NCBI RefSeq assembly: GCF_006715785.1
Contig: NZ_VFNX01000008.1
Span: 1 to 64,000 of the forward strand
Length of the DNA: 64,000 nt
Source of the DNA: Streptomyces puniciscabiei
Lineage (GTDB): Bacteria > Actinomycetota > Actinomycetes > Streptomycetales > Streptomycetaceae
Direction: 5' to 3'
In this document: piece after piece, positions 16,299-25,260 of the stretch
Layout of the letters: each line of letters opens with the position of its first letter
Numbering within the stretch: the first letter of the stretch is position 1
The notes under the pieces: model-generated
The model's database searches: none
What the model was told of the DNA's origin: nothing
Seen by the model: the letters and a program-made list of their open reading frames with translations, nothing else
Made by a program: the position numbers and the translations under genes

Positions 16299-17458
16299 AG
16301 AGCCAGGGCCCGGGTGCCGCGCTTGATCAGCTCGCGTGCGATGATCAGCCGCTGGATCTCGGAGGTGCCCTCCCAGATCCGGTCGACGCGCAGCTCCCGG
16401 TACATGCGCTCGACGGGGTAGGTGCGGTCGTAGCCCCGGCCGCCGAAGATCTGCAGGCAGCGGTCGGCGACCCGGCCGGCGGCCTCGCTGGCCGCGAGCT
16501 TGGCGGTGGCGGCCTTGGCGTGCAGCGTCTTGCGGTCGGTGTCGGGCTGGTCGGCCTCCCAGGCCACCTGGTGGGTGTAGGCACGGTTGACCGCGATGTC
16601 CACCGCGCAGTCCGCGAGCATGCCCTGGATCAGCTGGTACGAGGCGATCGGCGCCCCGAACTGCTCGCGCTCCACCGCCCAGTCACGGCCCAGTTCCAGG
16701 GCACGCTCGGCCGCGCCGACGGTACGGGCGGCGATCATCAGGCGTTCGTCGGTGAACCACTCCTTGGTCAGCTCATAGCCCTTGCCGACGCCGCCGAGCA
16801 CGTCCTCGTCGGCCACGAAGACGTCGGTGAAGGTGAACTCGGGATGCCCGTTGACCGCGGAGTGCATGAAGCGCGGGACCCGCGTGATCTCGACGCCGGG
16901 CGCGGCCTTGTCGACGAAGAAGAGGGTGGGCAGCCGGTCCGGGCCGGCGTCCGCCTGCACCAGCAGGAAGTCGGCGATGTCGCCGCAGGTGACGAACCAC
17001 TTCTCCCCGTTGAGCAGCCAGCCGCCGTCGGTGCGGGTCGCCGTGGAGGTGCCGGAGGACGGATCCGATCCGGCGCCCGGCTCGGTGACCGCGAACGCGT
17101 CGAACCTCTCGCCCCGGATGACGGGCAGCAGGTACTTCTCGCGCTGTCGCTCGTCGCCGTACGCGAGCACGTTGGCCGGGCGCCAGGGGATGTCCCACAG
17201 GCAGTTGGTGACCTTGCCGAACTCCTCCTCGACGATGACCTGGTCGAGGAGGGAGAGGCCGGCTCCGCCCCATTCGGCGGGCATGTTGATGGCGTAGACG
17301 CGGGCGTCCATGGCGGCCCGGGTCAGCTCGGTGACGAGCTGCTGCGGCAGCGGGCCGCCGGCCTGCTCGGACTGCTCCTCGTGGCGCATCAGCAGGCGTG
17401 CGTAGTCGGCGGCGCGGCGCTTCAGATCGGCCTGCTCGGGGGTGTAGCGCATGTCCAT
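16286..17458 (-). CDS. Acyl-CoA dehydrogenase (copy 1)
   Basis: This 390-residue FAD-dependent acyl-CoA dehydrogenase is a paralogue of the 14976-16145 gene. It shows AVTEPGAGSDPS, WLLNGEKWFVTCGDIADF, FIRST-half helices beginning MDMRYTPEQADLKRRAADYA, and the C-terminal DRIWEGTSEIQRLIIARELI with the catalytic Glu. The middle and C-terminal parts are much closer to copy 2 than the N-terminus is. AGAGG lies upstream of the ATG; 50 nt separate it from the acyl-CoA synthetase gene. Two such enzymes in one operon suggest two desaturation steps or a mixed oligomer. Confidence 0.9.
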   Translation of the reverse strand: MDMRYTPEQADLKRRAADYARLLMRHEEQSEQAGGPLPQQLVTELTRAAMDARVYAINMPAEWGGAGLSLLDQVIVEEEFGKVTNCLWDIPWRPANVLAYGDERQREKYLLPVIRGERFDAFAVTEPGAGSDPSSGTSTATRTDGGWLLNGEKWFVTCGDIADFLLVQADAGPDRLPTLFFVDKAAPGVEITRVPRFMHSAVNGHPEFTFTDVFVADEDVLGGVGKGYELTKEWFTDERLMIAARTVGAAERALELGRDWAVEREQFGAPIASYQLIQGMLADCAVDIAVNRAYTHQVAWEADQPDTDRKTLHAKAATAKLAASEAAGRVADRCLQIFGGRGYDRTYPVERMYRELRVDRIWEGTSEIQRLIIARELIKRGTRALALPTH

Positions 17459-17508
17459 GGGTGCCTCTTCGGTCGAGTCGCAACGGGGTCGGGTCGAACG
17501 GGGCTGGG

Positions 17509-19563
17509 TCAGGCGAGTACGGCGCGGGAGTCGAGGGCGAGGACTCCGTGGGGGCTCACGAGCAGGGGGTTGACCTCGAGCTCGGCGATCTCCGGGTGGG
17601 CGGCGGCGAAGGAGGTGATCGTCTCCACGGCAGCGGCGGCCGCGGTGATGTCGACGGCGGGTCTGCCGCGCACCCCGTCGAGGAGGGCGGCGGTGCGCAG
17701 TCCGCGCAGCAGCTGCAGGGCGCGGTCGGCGGATACCGGGGCCAGGGCGAAGGCGATGTCGCGCAGGGCCTCGGCCAGCACTCCGCCCAGCCCCACCATG
17801 GCGACGGGACCGAAGCGGGGGTCCCGGTTGACGCCGACGATCAGCTCGACTCCGCCCGTCGTGTCCGCCATGGCCTCGACGGAGTAGGTGGGGGCGCCGA
17901 GCCGGGCGTGCATCTCGCGGAAGGCGGCGAGCAGTTCGTCGCGCCCGGCCAGGCCCAGCGCCACACCGCCCGCGTCGGTCTTGTGCAGCAGGTGCAGGGC
18001 CTTGAGGACATAGGGGCCGCCGAACTCCCCGGTCACCGCGAGCAGTTCCGCCTCGTCATGGATCTCCCGGGCGGCGGGGAAGGCGACTCCGGCCGCTTCG
18101 AGGGCGCTGCGGGTCTGCAGATAGCCGCACTCGTGCAGGGGGGCGGCGGGTCGGGGCAGGGGCGCGACGCCGGTGCGCGGTGCGCCGGGTGCGGTGGCGG
18201 CGAGGGCGCGAGCGGCGTCCTCGGTGGCGGCGAAGACCGGGATGCCGGCGGCGACGAGGGTGCGGCAGCTGGGCGACTCGGGATACATCGACTGCACCAC
18301 GAGGGGCTTGGCGGTGGCCCGGTGCCGGGCCGCGATGAGGCGTGCGGCCTGCTGTTCCCCGGCCGCGAGCGCCGTACCCCCTCCCCCGAGCCCGCCCCCG
18401 GCGGCCGCGTAGCCGCCGAAGTAGCCGGTCATCAGGACGGCGTCGACCTCCTCGGCCGCCAGCAGCGCGGCGACGGTCTCCGCGTACGAGCCCGGGTCCT
18501 GCTCGCCCATCCCCGCGAGGTCCACCGGGTTGCTGACGGCCGACTGTTCCCACAGGGCCGTGCGCAGGCGTGCGCGGGTCGGCTCGTGGAGTTCGGGCAC
18601 GGTCAGCCCGGCCGTCTCGGCGGCGTCGGCGGCGACGACGCCGTGGCCGCCGCCGTCCGTGAGCACGGCGACCCGGTGGCCGGCCGCCCTGCGCCCGCCG
18701 GTCAACGCGGCCAGGGCGACGGTGAGTTCGCGCGGGGTGGCGACCAGTTCCACACCGGCGTCCCGGCAGGCGGCGGCCACCACGTCGGCCGAGGTGGTCA
18801 GGGCCCCGGTGTGCGACTGGGCGCTGCGCGCGGAGGCGTCGCCGCGTCCGCCGGTGAGGAGCACCACGGGTTTCCCGGCCGCTGCGGCCGCCTCGGCGAA
18901 GGCACGTCCGTCGGCGAAGTCCTCCGCGTAGACCGCGACGGCCCGGGTGCCCTCGTGCCGGGCGCAGTCGGCGAGCAGGTCGACGAGCGTCACGTCGGCC
19001 TGGTTCCCCAGGGAGACGAAGCGGGAGAAGCCGAGGGCGTGCGGCCGGAAGCGGAGCTGGAGCTCCAGGGCCAGGTTGCCGCTCTGGCTGAGGAGGGCGA
19101 CCCCGCCCGGGGTGAAGGTGTCGGAGGTCAGGAAGAGGTCCGTGGTGTTGTCCGCCAGGCCGAGGCAGTTGGGCCCGACCAGTACGGCACCGGCGGCGCG
19201 TACGCGTTCGGCGACGGCATGCTGGCGGGCGCGGCCCGCCTCGCCGGTCTCCGCGAAGCCCGCGGTGATCGCGACGATCGCACGAGCCCCGCACCGCAGG
19301 GCCTCGTCGACGGCGTCCTCGAATGCGGCTGCGGGCACGGAGACCACCGCCAGGTCGACCACGTCGCCGATCGCGCTCAGGGTGGGGGCCGCGGTCCTTC
19401 CGAGCACGGTGCCACCGCGGCGGTTGACCAGGTGGACGGGGCGGTGGCCGTTGGCCCGGAGGGCCTGGGCGGCGATGGCGTGGCCGTACTTGGCCGGGTC
19501 GTCGCTGGCTCCCACGACGGCGACGGAGACGGGGTCGAAGAGTGCGGACAGGTCGCGTCCCAT
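17509..19563 (-). CDS. ADP-forming acyl-CoA synthetase (acetate-CoA-ligase-like)
   Basis: The 684-residue product has the fused layout of NDP-forming acyl-CoA synthetases. There is a CoA-binding Rossmann domain (FDPVSVAVVGASDDPAKYG), succinyl-CoA-ligase-like domains with VGPNCLGLADN, LSQSGNLALE and the phosphohistidine segment SAQSHTGALT, then an ATP-grasp domain (GGPYVLKALHLLHKTDAGGV ... VELIVGVNRDPRFGPVAMVGLGG ... AELEVNPLLV). It makes an acyl-CoA from free acid, CoA and ATP with ADP and Pi as products. In this operon it would activate the substrate for the two acyl-CoA dehydrogenases. One nucleotide separates it from the ferredoxin stop. Confidence 0.9.
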   Translation of the reverse strand: MGRDLSALFDPVSVAVVGASDDPAKYGHAIAAQALRANGHRPVHLVNRRGGTVLGRTAAPTLSAIGDVVDLAVVSVPAAAFEDAVDEALRCGARAIVAITAGFAETGEAGRARQHAVAERVRAAGAVLVGPNCLGLADNTTDLFLTSDTFTPGGVALLSQSGNLALELQLRFRPHALGFSRFVSLGNQADVTLVDLLADCARHEGTRAVAVYAEDFADGRAFAEAAAAAGKPVVLLTGGRGDASARSAQSHTGALTTSADVVAAACRDAGVELVATPRELTVALAALTGGRRAAGHRVAVLTDGGGHGVVAADAAETAGLTVPELHEPTRARLRTALWEQSAVSNPVDLAGMGEQDPGSYAETVAALLAAEEVDAVLMTGYFGGYAAAGGGLGGGGTALAAGEQQAARLIAARHRATAKPLVVQSMYPESPSCRTLVAAGIPVFAATEDAARALAATAPGAPRTGVAPLPRPAAPLHECGYLQTRSALEAAGVAFPAAREIHDEAELLAVTGEFGGPYVLKALHLLHKTDAGGVALGLAGRDELLAAFREMHARLGAPTYSVEAMADTTGGVELIVGVNRDPRFGPVAMVGLGGVLAEALRDIAFALAPVSADRALQLLRGLRTAALLDGVRGRPAVDITAAAAAVETITSFAAAHPEIAELEVNPLLVSPHGVLALDSRAVLA

Positions 19564-19564
19564 C

Positions 19565-19756
19565 TCACTTCACCAGCTTCAGGGCGGAGTTGGGGCAGGC
19601 GGCGACGGCGGCCTCGGCGGCGTCCTCACTGCCGGGCGGCACGTCGTGGACCCGCACCTGCGCGTAACCCCACTCATCGATGTCGATCAGTTCCGGGGCG
19701 GGTTCCTGGCACAGGCCGTAGCCCTGGCAGCGGGTGGAGTCCAGCAGGAGTTTCAT
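19565..19756 (-). CDS. Single-cluster (3Fe-4S type) ferredoxin
   Basis: The 63-residue product begins MKLLLDSTRCQGYGLCQEPAPELI and ends AAVAACPNSALKLVK. Three Cys (C10, C16, C53-Pro) with a Gly in the middle of the first motif fit the small actinobacterial 3Fe-4S ferredoxins that feed cytochromes P450 or Rieske oxygenases. AAGGAC precedes the ATG. It lies between a NuoF-like reductase and the acyl-CoA synthetase and is the likely electron carrier to the divergent Rieske oxygenase at 21905. That partner assignment is inference. Confidence 0.9.
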   Translation of the reverse strand: MKLLLDSTRCQGYGLCQEPAPELIDIDEWGYAQVRVHDVPPGSEDAAEAAVAACPNSALKLVK

Positions 19757-19819
19757 CGTGCGGTCCTTTCGGTGCGCCGGGTTCCGGCGGTTCGACGGGG
19801 GTGGGGCGGGGGGTACGGG

Positions 19820-21076
19820 TCAGGGCACCGGCACCGTGAACCGGCGGCCGTCCTCCGGCCGCTCGCCGTGGCACGCGCGGCAGCCGGCATCGCGGTGGGT
19901 GTCGATCCGGTCGGGGAAGTGGGCGAGGAGGGTGGCGACGACGCGGGCGGCGGCATCGAGCAGCCCGCAGGCCCCTCGGCCGGGCAGTTGCGCCGACCAG
20001 CGGCGAAGCCGGCCGGTCGGGTCGTGGTCCGCACCACCGCGTGCGGCGGCGGCGAGGGTCCGGGCCAGCGCGCCGGTGCCGGAGACGCACACCCCGCACT
20101 GGCGGGCGCTCTGGGCGGCGAGGTAGGCGGCGGCCTCGACGGCCACGGCGACCGGGCAGTCCTCGGGGTGCGGAAAGTGCAGCGCCGCGCAGCCGAGCGC
20201 GGCGCCGGCCTCCTGCAGCCGGTCGTGGTCGAGCCGGAGGTCCGTCCAGCCCGTGCCGTACAGCCCGCCGAACAGGCCGCCGAGGAGGACCGCCGGGGCC
20301 CTGCCGTGTCCGGTCAGGTCGGCGAGGACCTTCAGATGTGTGCCGGCGGGCACCTCGACCAGCGCCGCCGCGGAACCGGCCGGTCCCGAGAGGGTCACCA
20401 GGTGGGCACCGGCGACGGCGGCCGCTGCGTCGGGGCACGCGTGGATGAGCGCGATCCGTGCCAGTGTCTCCACGTTGGCGACCAGGGTGGGCGCGCCGCC
20501 GACTCCCGCCTCGAAGGGGCGGGGTGGTTTCGCCGTGGGCAGGGCCGGGCCGCCGTCGATGCGCCGTACGACGGCGGTCTCCTCCCCCGCCACATAGGTG
20601 TGCTCGGTGCGTACGACGTCGACGGGCGGGTCGGTGGGGCGTTCGGCGAGGGCCCGCAGGACGGCCTGCTCGGCGAGGGGGTCGGCGAGGTAGACGACGC
20701 CGCGTGCGGCACCGGTCATGGCCGCCGTCAGGCGCAGGCCGTCCAGGATCAGGTGCGGTCGGTGGCGCAGCAGCCACCGGTCCTTGACGGAGCCGGGCTC
20801 GCCCTCCTCGCCGTTGGCGACGACGACGGGCCTGCCGGGGGCGTCGCGGACGGCCTGCAGTTTCACGGCTGTGGGGAAGCCGGCGCCCCCGCGGCCGCGC
20901 AGTCCGACGGCGGCGATCCGCTCGGGGAGCCGGTCGCGCGGGGCCAGAGGGGTGTACCCGCCTGCGGCGAGGTAGCGGGCGTGGTCCTCGACCCCGCGGC
21001 ACGGCTCGGCACCGAACACCGGCGAGACGAGCAGACCGGGCTGTCCGCCGGGGAGGAGGGAGAAGACGCCGGTCAT
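19820..21076 (-). CDS. NuoF-like NADH/flavin oxidoreductase subunit
   Basis: The 418-residue product resembles the 51-kDa NADH-binding subunit of complex I. GLRGRGGAGFPTAVKL is the Gly-rich NADH loop, VVANGEEGEPGSVKDRWLL is the FMN/NADH region, and a Cys set near the end (ARQCGVC, RGACG, GCRACHG) can hold an Fe-S cluster. No NuoE or NuoG partner is encoded nearby, but a ferredoxin follows directly, so it probably reduces that ferredoxin with NADH. The ATG overlaps the stop of the preceding gene (ATGA). Confidence 0.8.
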   Translation of the reverse strand: MTGVFSLLPGGQPGLLVSPVFGAEPCRGVEDHARYLAAGGYTPLAPRDRLPERIAAVGLRGRGGAGFPTAVKLQAVRDAPGRPVVVANGEEGEPGSVKDRWLLRHRPHLILDGLRLTAAMTGAARGVVYLADPLAEQAVLRALAERPTDPPVDVVRTEHTYVAGEETAVVRRIDGGPALPTAKPPRPFEAGVGGAPTLVANVETLARIALIHACPDAAAAVAGAHLVTLSGPAGSAAALVEVPAGTHLKVLADLTGHGRAPAVLLGGLFGGLYGTGWTDLRLDHDRLQEAGAALGCAALHFPHPEDCPVAVAVEAAAYLAAQSARQCGVCVSGTGALARTLAAAARGGADHDPTGRLRRWSAQLPGRGACGLLDAAARVVATLLAHFPDRIDTHRDAGCRACHGERPEDGRRFTVPVP

Positions 21077-21498
21077 ACTGTGCTCCTGGGCTCGGAGTGG
21101 CCGGGGAGGGCGGGGCGGCGGTGCCGCAGACGTGCCAACGCCCCTTCCAGGGCCTGTCGTTGGGCGGCGGTGCGCGCGTAGGCGGCGCCGGGCAGGCCGA
21201 TCAGCATGCGGTGGTGGTCCAGGACGACCTCGCCGGCCAGGAGCGCCGCCCCGGGGTCGGCGGGCGGCGATGCCGCCGCGGCCTCGACGACCAGGTCGGT
21301 GACTTCGCTCAGGTAGCGCAGCCAGCCGCGCTGGGTGCCGCGCAGGACCAGCCGCTCGACCCGGCGTCGCTCGGCGCTGACCAGGGCCGCCGGTGGCCGG
21401 CCTGTCGCCGGGGCGCGCAGGGCGGCCACCGCGGCGGGCAGTTCCTGTTCCGGTTCGGGCGTGAGGCCGAGCCATACCAGACTTCGGCGAGCGCTCAT
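21073..21498 (-). CDS. Small helical protein of unknown function
   Basis: The 141-residue protein is rich in Ala, Arg and Leu and probably all-helical; I recognise no family. ATG at 21498 (MSARRSLVWLG) is chosen because GGAGG lies 5 nt upstream. It is the first gene of the leftward catabolic operon and overlaps the NuoF-like gene by ATGA, which suggests a partner or maturation role for that reductase. No Cys, signal peptide or membrane segment is seen. Confidence 0.65.
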   Translation of the reverse strand: MSARRSLVWLGLTPEPEQELPAAVAALRAPATGRPPAALVSAERRRVERLVLRGTQRGWLRYLSEVTDLVVEAAAASPPADPGAALLAGEVVLDHHRMLIGLPGAAYARTAAQRQALEGALARLRHRRPALPGHSEPRSTV

Positions 21499-21723
21499 GG
21501 GTGCCTCCGGGGTCGCGCCGGTTCCGGACGGCCGGGAAACGGGGGGCGCGGCGATGGCGTGGAAGGAAGGGGAAGGGAGGTGCTCCCGGCGCCGGACGAG
21601 TCGAGGCGGGGAGCGTGTGCGGGGGTGCAGGCCCTCGGGGCGTGCACGGTGGACAAGCGAGGTCCGGACCGGTGCGAGGCGCGCGGCCGGGCTGTTTGCC
21701 CTGGCCATCCGCCTGACACGAGA

Positions 21724-21743
21724 CTAACTAACTAATTAGTCAG
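21724..21743. promoter_or_regulatory. Palindromic operator A
   Basis: The 20-nt site has arms CTAACTAA and TTAGTCAG around CTAA, differing from operator B at three positions, one of them in the arms. It is an AT-rich island in a very GC-rich region between divergent operons, consistent with a TetR-type operator over a promoter. Confidence 0.75.
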
Positions 21744-21780
21744 CCCACAAGTCTTGACTTGCCGACCCGCCGGTCCCACT

Positions 21781-21800
21781 CTGACTAACCAATTAGTCAG
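21781..21800. promoter_or_regulatory. Palindromic operator B
   Basis: A perfect inverted repeat: CTGACTAA, spacer CCAA, TTAGTCAG. Its centre is 57 nt from that of operator A. It lies 105 nt upstream of the Rieske oxygenase start. Probable binding site of the TetR regulator encoded at 13379-13990 (inference). Confidence 0.8.
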
Positions 21801-21904
21801 CCGGGAGCCCGGCAGGCCGGCGCGATAGTGCGCTGCCGCCCGCCGTCCTTCCGCGACCCAGCCTCACCGCCCATCGCCGCCGCCGCGGCGCGGAGGAGGA
21901 CTTG

Positions 21905-23080
21905 ATGAACCCCTCGACCACGCGGGGACCCGCCCTTCCAGCTGCCCCACCGGAGCCGCAGGACCAGCATCCCGGGGAAGCGCTGCCCGCCCGCTACTAC
22001 ACGGATCCGGTCATCGCCGGGAGCGAGACCGACCGCATCTTCGCCAAGTCCTGGCAGCTCGTCTGCCACGAATCCGACCTCCCCGGCCCCGGCGCACGTC
22101 TCACGGCGACCGCGGCCGGCCGGGAGGTGCTGGTCGTCCGGACCGAGGACGGCGGCCTCGCCGCTCACCTCAACGTCTGCCGGCACCGCGGCACCCGCCT
22201 GGTCGCCGCCCCCGAACCGGCGGGCAAGGCGATCCGCTGCCCCTACCACGGCTGGACCTACAAGCTCGACGGACGCCTCGTGGGCGCGCCTGAGGCACGC
22301 CGCATCCCCTGCCTGGACAAGCCCCGGCTCGGCCTGCACCCGGTGAACGTGGAGTCCTTCCTGGGCTTCGTCTTCGTCAACCTCGACATGGAGGCGACCC
22401 CGCTCGCCGAGACCTGTGCCGGGCTCGCCCGGGCCGTCGGCCGCTACGCCGGGCCCGGCCTCGTACCCGTCGGCAGGCACCGCATCCATGACCTGGTGCG
22501 CTGCGAGCAGCAGAACGCCAACTGGAAGGTGATCGTCGACAACTATCTCGAGGGCTACCACGTCCCCGTCGCCCATCCCGCGCTCATGCGGCTGCTGGAC
22601 TACCAGGCCTACACGGTGGACGTTCAGGAGAGCTACGTCCTGTTCGAGTCACGGCTGCGCGACAAGCCCTCCTCGAACTGGACCGAGCGGCTCTACCAGC
22701 GGCTGGCGGCCCCCATGCCGGGACTCACCGAGGCCGACCGGCGCGTGTGGCGGTACGCCGTGATCTATCCCAACACGCTGATCGACTTCTACCCTGACCA
22801 CGTGCTCGCGTGGACCGCCCTGCCCACCGCCCAGGACCGGGCGGCGATCCCCGGCGCGTTCTACACCAAGCACGGGGAGAGCGTCCGCACCAGGCTGGCC
22901 CGCCGGCTGAACATCCACATCGGCTGGGTCACCAACGACGAGGACGCCGAGCTGGTGGAGCGCGTGCAGGCCGGACTGAGCACGCCCGGTTTCGAGCCGG
23001 GTCCGCTCTCGCAGCGCGAGGCCGCCGTCGGCTGGTTCGCCCGCCGGGTCCGTGCCGACCTGGAGGGGGAGCAGCGGTGA
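21905..23080 (+). CDS. Rieske non-haem iron oxygenase, alpha subunit (GbcA/CntA-like)
   Basis: The 391-residue product has the Rieske [2Fe-2S] ligands in NVCRHRGTRL and CPYHGWTYKLDG, and the catalytic mononuclear iron region NWKVIVDNYLEGYHVPVAHP (bridging Asp and two His). Length and motif spacing fit the group acting on quaternary amines (glycine-betaine, stachydrine or carnitine oxygenases), which release an N-methyl or larger group with O2 and two electrons. Electrons would come from the divergent ferredoxin/NuoF-like pair. ATG at 21905 follows GGAGGA. It opens a rightward operon with a Pot-type importer, amine oxidase and aldehyde dehydrogenase. Exact substrate is not readable. Confidence 0.85.
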   Translation: MNPSTTRGPALPAAPPEPQDQHPGEALPARYYTDPVIAGSETDRIFAKSWQLVCHESDLPGPGARLTATAAGREVLVVRTEDGGLAAHLNVCRHRGTRLVAAPEPAGKAIRCPYHGWTYKLDGRLVGAPEARRIPCLDKPRLGLHPVNVESFLGFVFVNLDMEATPLAETCAGLARAVGRYAGPGLVPVGRHRIHDLVRCEQQNANWKVIVDNYLEGYHVPVAHPALMRLLDYQAYTVDVQESYVLFESRLRDKPSSNWTERLYQRLAAPMPGLTEADRRVWRYAVIYPNTLIDFYPDHVLAWTALPTAQDRAAIPGAFYTKHGESVRTRLARRLNIHIGWVTNDEDAELVERVQAGLSTPGFEPGPLSQREAAVGWFARRVRADLEGEQR

Positions 23081-23249
23081 CACACTCCCGCGCGCCGTAC
23101 GCCGCAACCCTCCGGACGTACTTACCCCTCCCCCGCTGACGCACCCTCGCACCTCCCCAGACCGGTCTTTCCTACGGAGTCAGGGCCTGTAGTGAGCCGA
23201 CCAGCCGGTCCAGCCCTGGAGTTGTGCTTGCTCGACGGAGAGGACGTCC

Positions 23250-24374
23250 ATGTCCCCCGAGGTACTTCCACCGACCCGGCGCGCCGTGCTGCGGGCGGGC
23301 GCCTGCGGCCTGCTCGGCGCAGCGGCCGGCGGCTGCGGGTTCATGCCCGCGAAAACGCCCAGCGCCGGCGAGCTCGCCCCGGTCAAGGCGCGCGTCGACG
23401 GCGATCTCGTCTACTTCAACTGGGCCGACTACGTCGACCCGTCCGTGTTCAAGGGCTTCGAGAAGGAGTACGGCGTCACGGTCGTCCAGTCGAACTTCGA
23501 CTCGATGGAAGGCATGGTCGCCAAGCTCAACGCCGGCAACCGCTACGACATCATCTTCCCGAGCGCCAAATGGGCCCAGCGCCTGGTGCGCGGAGGCCGG
23601 CTGCGCCGCATCGACCACAGCCAACTCCCCCACGCGCGCGCCATATTCGGCGCGTACACCTACTTCGCGGACCCGTGGTACGACCCCGATTCCGCGCACA
23701 CCGTCCCCTTCACCGCCTACAAGACCGGCATCGGCTGGCGCCGCGACAGGGTCGGTGAACTGACCGGCTCCTGGCGGGACCTGTGGAGCGACGAGGTCAA
23801 GGGCAAGGTCTTCCTGCTGGACGACCGCGACGAGGTCCTCGGCATGGGCGCCCTCGAACTCGGCCTGGGCGTGAGCACCGGCGACCCCCATGACCTCGAC
23901 CGCATCAGCTCCCTGATGGGCACGCTGCGGCCCCGGCTGCGCGGCTTCTCCAGCGACAGCTACAACAACCTCCTCAACGGCAACGCGCTCATGACCCAGG
24001 CCTGGAGCGGCGACATGGCCGCCATGCTCAACCAGGCCAAGGACCCCTCCGTGTTCGGCTTCGAGGCCCCGAAGGAGGGCACGCCGATCAACTCCGACTG
24101 CTACGCCATCCCCTGGAACGCCCCGCACCCCGGCACCGCGATGCTGTTCATCGACTACATGCTGCGGCCGGAGAACGTGAAGAAGAACATCGAGTACATC
24201 GGCTACCCGATGCCGGTGCCCGGCACCGAGAAGACGTACGCCGAGCTGGTCAAGCCGTTCCCCGAGTGCGTCGTCACCGAGGAGGACCTGAGGGCGGACC
24301 TGTTCTTCCGCAACGGCAGCCGCGCGGCGGAGGACGCCCGCGACACCGCCTGGACCCATGTGAAGGCAGGCTGA
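23250..24374 (+). CDS. potD: Polyamine-type ABC transporter substrate-binding lipoprotein
   Basis: The 374-residue product has a lipoprotein signal with an Arg-Arg pair (TRRAVLRAGACGLLGAAAGGC; lipobox AAGGC) and is anchored outside the membrane. The body is PotD/PotF-like: LVYFNWADYVDPSVFKGFEK, YDIIFPS, WSGDMAAML, and a C-terminus with FIDYMLRPEN. It captures spermidine/putrescine-like cations or, in this context, a betaine. GAGAGGAC precedes the ATG; the first permease gene follows one base after its stop. Confidence 0.85.
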   Translation: MSPEVLPPTRRAVLRAGACGLLGAAAGGCGFMPAKTPSAGELAPVKARVDGDLVYFNWADYVDPSVFKGFEKEYGVTVVQSNFDSMEGMVAKLNAGNRYDIIFPSAKWAQRLVRGGRLRRIDHSQLPHARAIFGAYTYFADPWYDPDSAHTVPFTAYKTGIGWRRDRVGELTGSWRDLWSDEVKGKVFLLDDRDEVLGMGALELGLGVSTGDPHDLDRISSLMGTLRPRLRGFSSDSYNNLLNGNALMTQAWSGDMAAMLNQAKDPSVFGFEAPKEGTPINSDCYAIPWNAPHPGTAMLFIDYMLRPENVKKNIEYIGYPMPVPGTEKTYAELVKPFPECVVTEEDLRADLFFRNGSRAAEDARDTAWTHVKAG

Positions 24375-24375
24375 C

Positions 24376-25260
24376 ATGGCACTTCCCCCGCGCCGCCGGG
24401 GCTCCGACGCCTCCGGCGCCCGCATGTGGACCTGGCTCATGCTGCCCGGCACCCTGTGGATGACCGGGTTCCTGATCGCCTCGCTGGTCCTGGTCGCCGT
24501 CCTCGCCGTGGGCACCACCGACGAGCTCGGCAACCCGCGCTTCGGCTTCGACCTGTCCGCCGTACGCGCCCTCGCCGACCCCGCCTACACCGAGGTCCTC
24601 GCCCGCTCCCTCGGCTACGCCGTACTGACCTGCCTGATCTGCCTGATCGTCGCCTACCCGGTGGCGTACACCATCGCCCTGCACGGCGGACGCTACAAGC
24701 ACGCGCTGATCGCCGCGATCGTGGTGCCGTTCTTCGCCAACTACCTCGTCCGCATGTACGGCTGGTCGGTGGTCCTCTCCGACGACGGCCCCGTGCTGCG
24801 CGCCCTGCGCGCGGTGGGACTCGCCGACGGCAGCACGAAGATCCTCAACACCGGTGCCGCTGTGGTCGCGGGACTCGTCTACGGCTTCGTCGTCTTCATG
24901 ATCATCCCCCTCTACGCGGCCCTGGAACGGCTCGACGTCTCCCTCATCGAGGCCGGCCGCGACCTGTACGGCGGCCCTGTCCGCACCTTCTTCTTCGTCA
25001 CCCTGCCCGCCACCCGGCAGGGCGCGGCGGCCGGGCTCGTCCTGGTCTTCCTGCCCGCCATGGGCGACTTCGTCAGCGCACAGCTCATGGGAGGCCCGGA
25101 CCAGATCATGATCGGCAACCTCATCCAGGACAAGTTCTTCCAGGGCCAGAACTGGCCACTGGGCTCCGCGCTCACCATGCTGCTGATGCTGGTGCTGCTG
25201 TTCGGGATGTTCGGCTACCTGCGCCGCACCCGCAAGGACGAGGCGGAGGCCCGCCGATGA
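24376..25260 (+). CDS. potB: ABC transporter permease (PotB-like)
   Basis: The 294-residue protein has about six transmembrane segments (for example WLMLPGTLWMTGFLIASLVL; ALIAAIVVPFFANYLVRMYG) and the EAA-type loop EAGRDLYGGPVRTFFFVTLP that contacts the ATPase. It pairs with the next permease to form the channel for the imported cation. One base separates it from the lipoprotein gene; it overlaps the next gene by ATGA. Confidence 0.85.
   Translation: MALPPRRRGSDASGARMWTWLMLPGTLWMTGFLIASLVLVAVLAVGTTDELGNPRFGFDLSAVRALADPAYTEVLARSLGYAVLTCLICLIVAYPVAYTIALHGGRYKHALIAAIVVPFFANYLVRMYGWSVVLSDDGPVLRALRAVGLADGSTKILNTGAAVVAGLVYGFVVFMIIPLYAALERLDVSLIEAGRDLYGGPVRTFFFVTLPATRQGAAAGLVLVFLPAMGDFVSAQLMGGPDQIMIGNLIQDKFFQGQNWPLGSALTMLLMLVLLFGMFGYLRRTRKDEAEARR

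Noticed and set aside
17398..21181. Long plus-strand frames opposite the acyl-CoA synthetase, ferredoxin and NuoF-like genes
   Set aside because: Gly/Arg/Val-rich shadow translations; the minus-strand genes have clear domain motifs and coupled starts.
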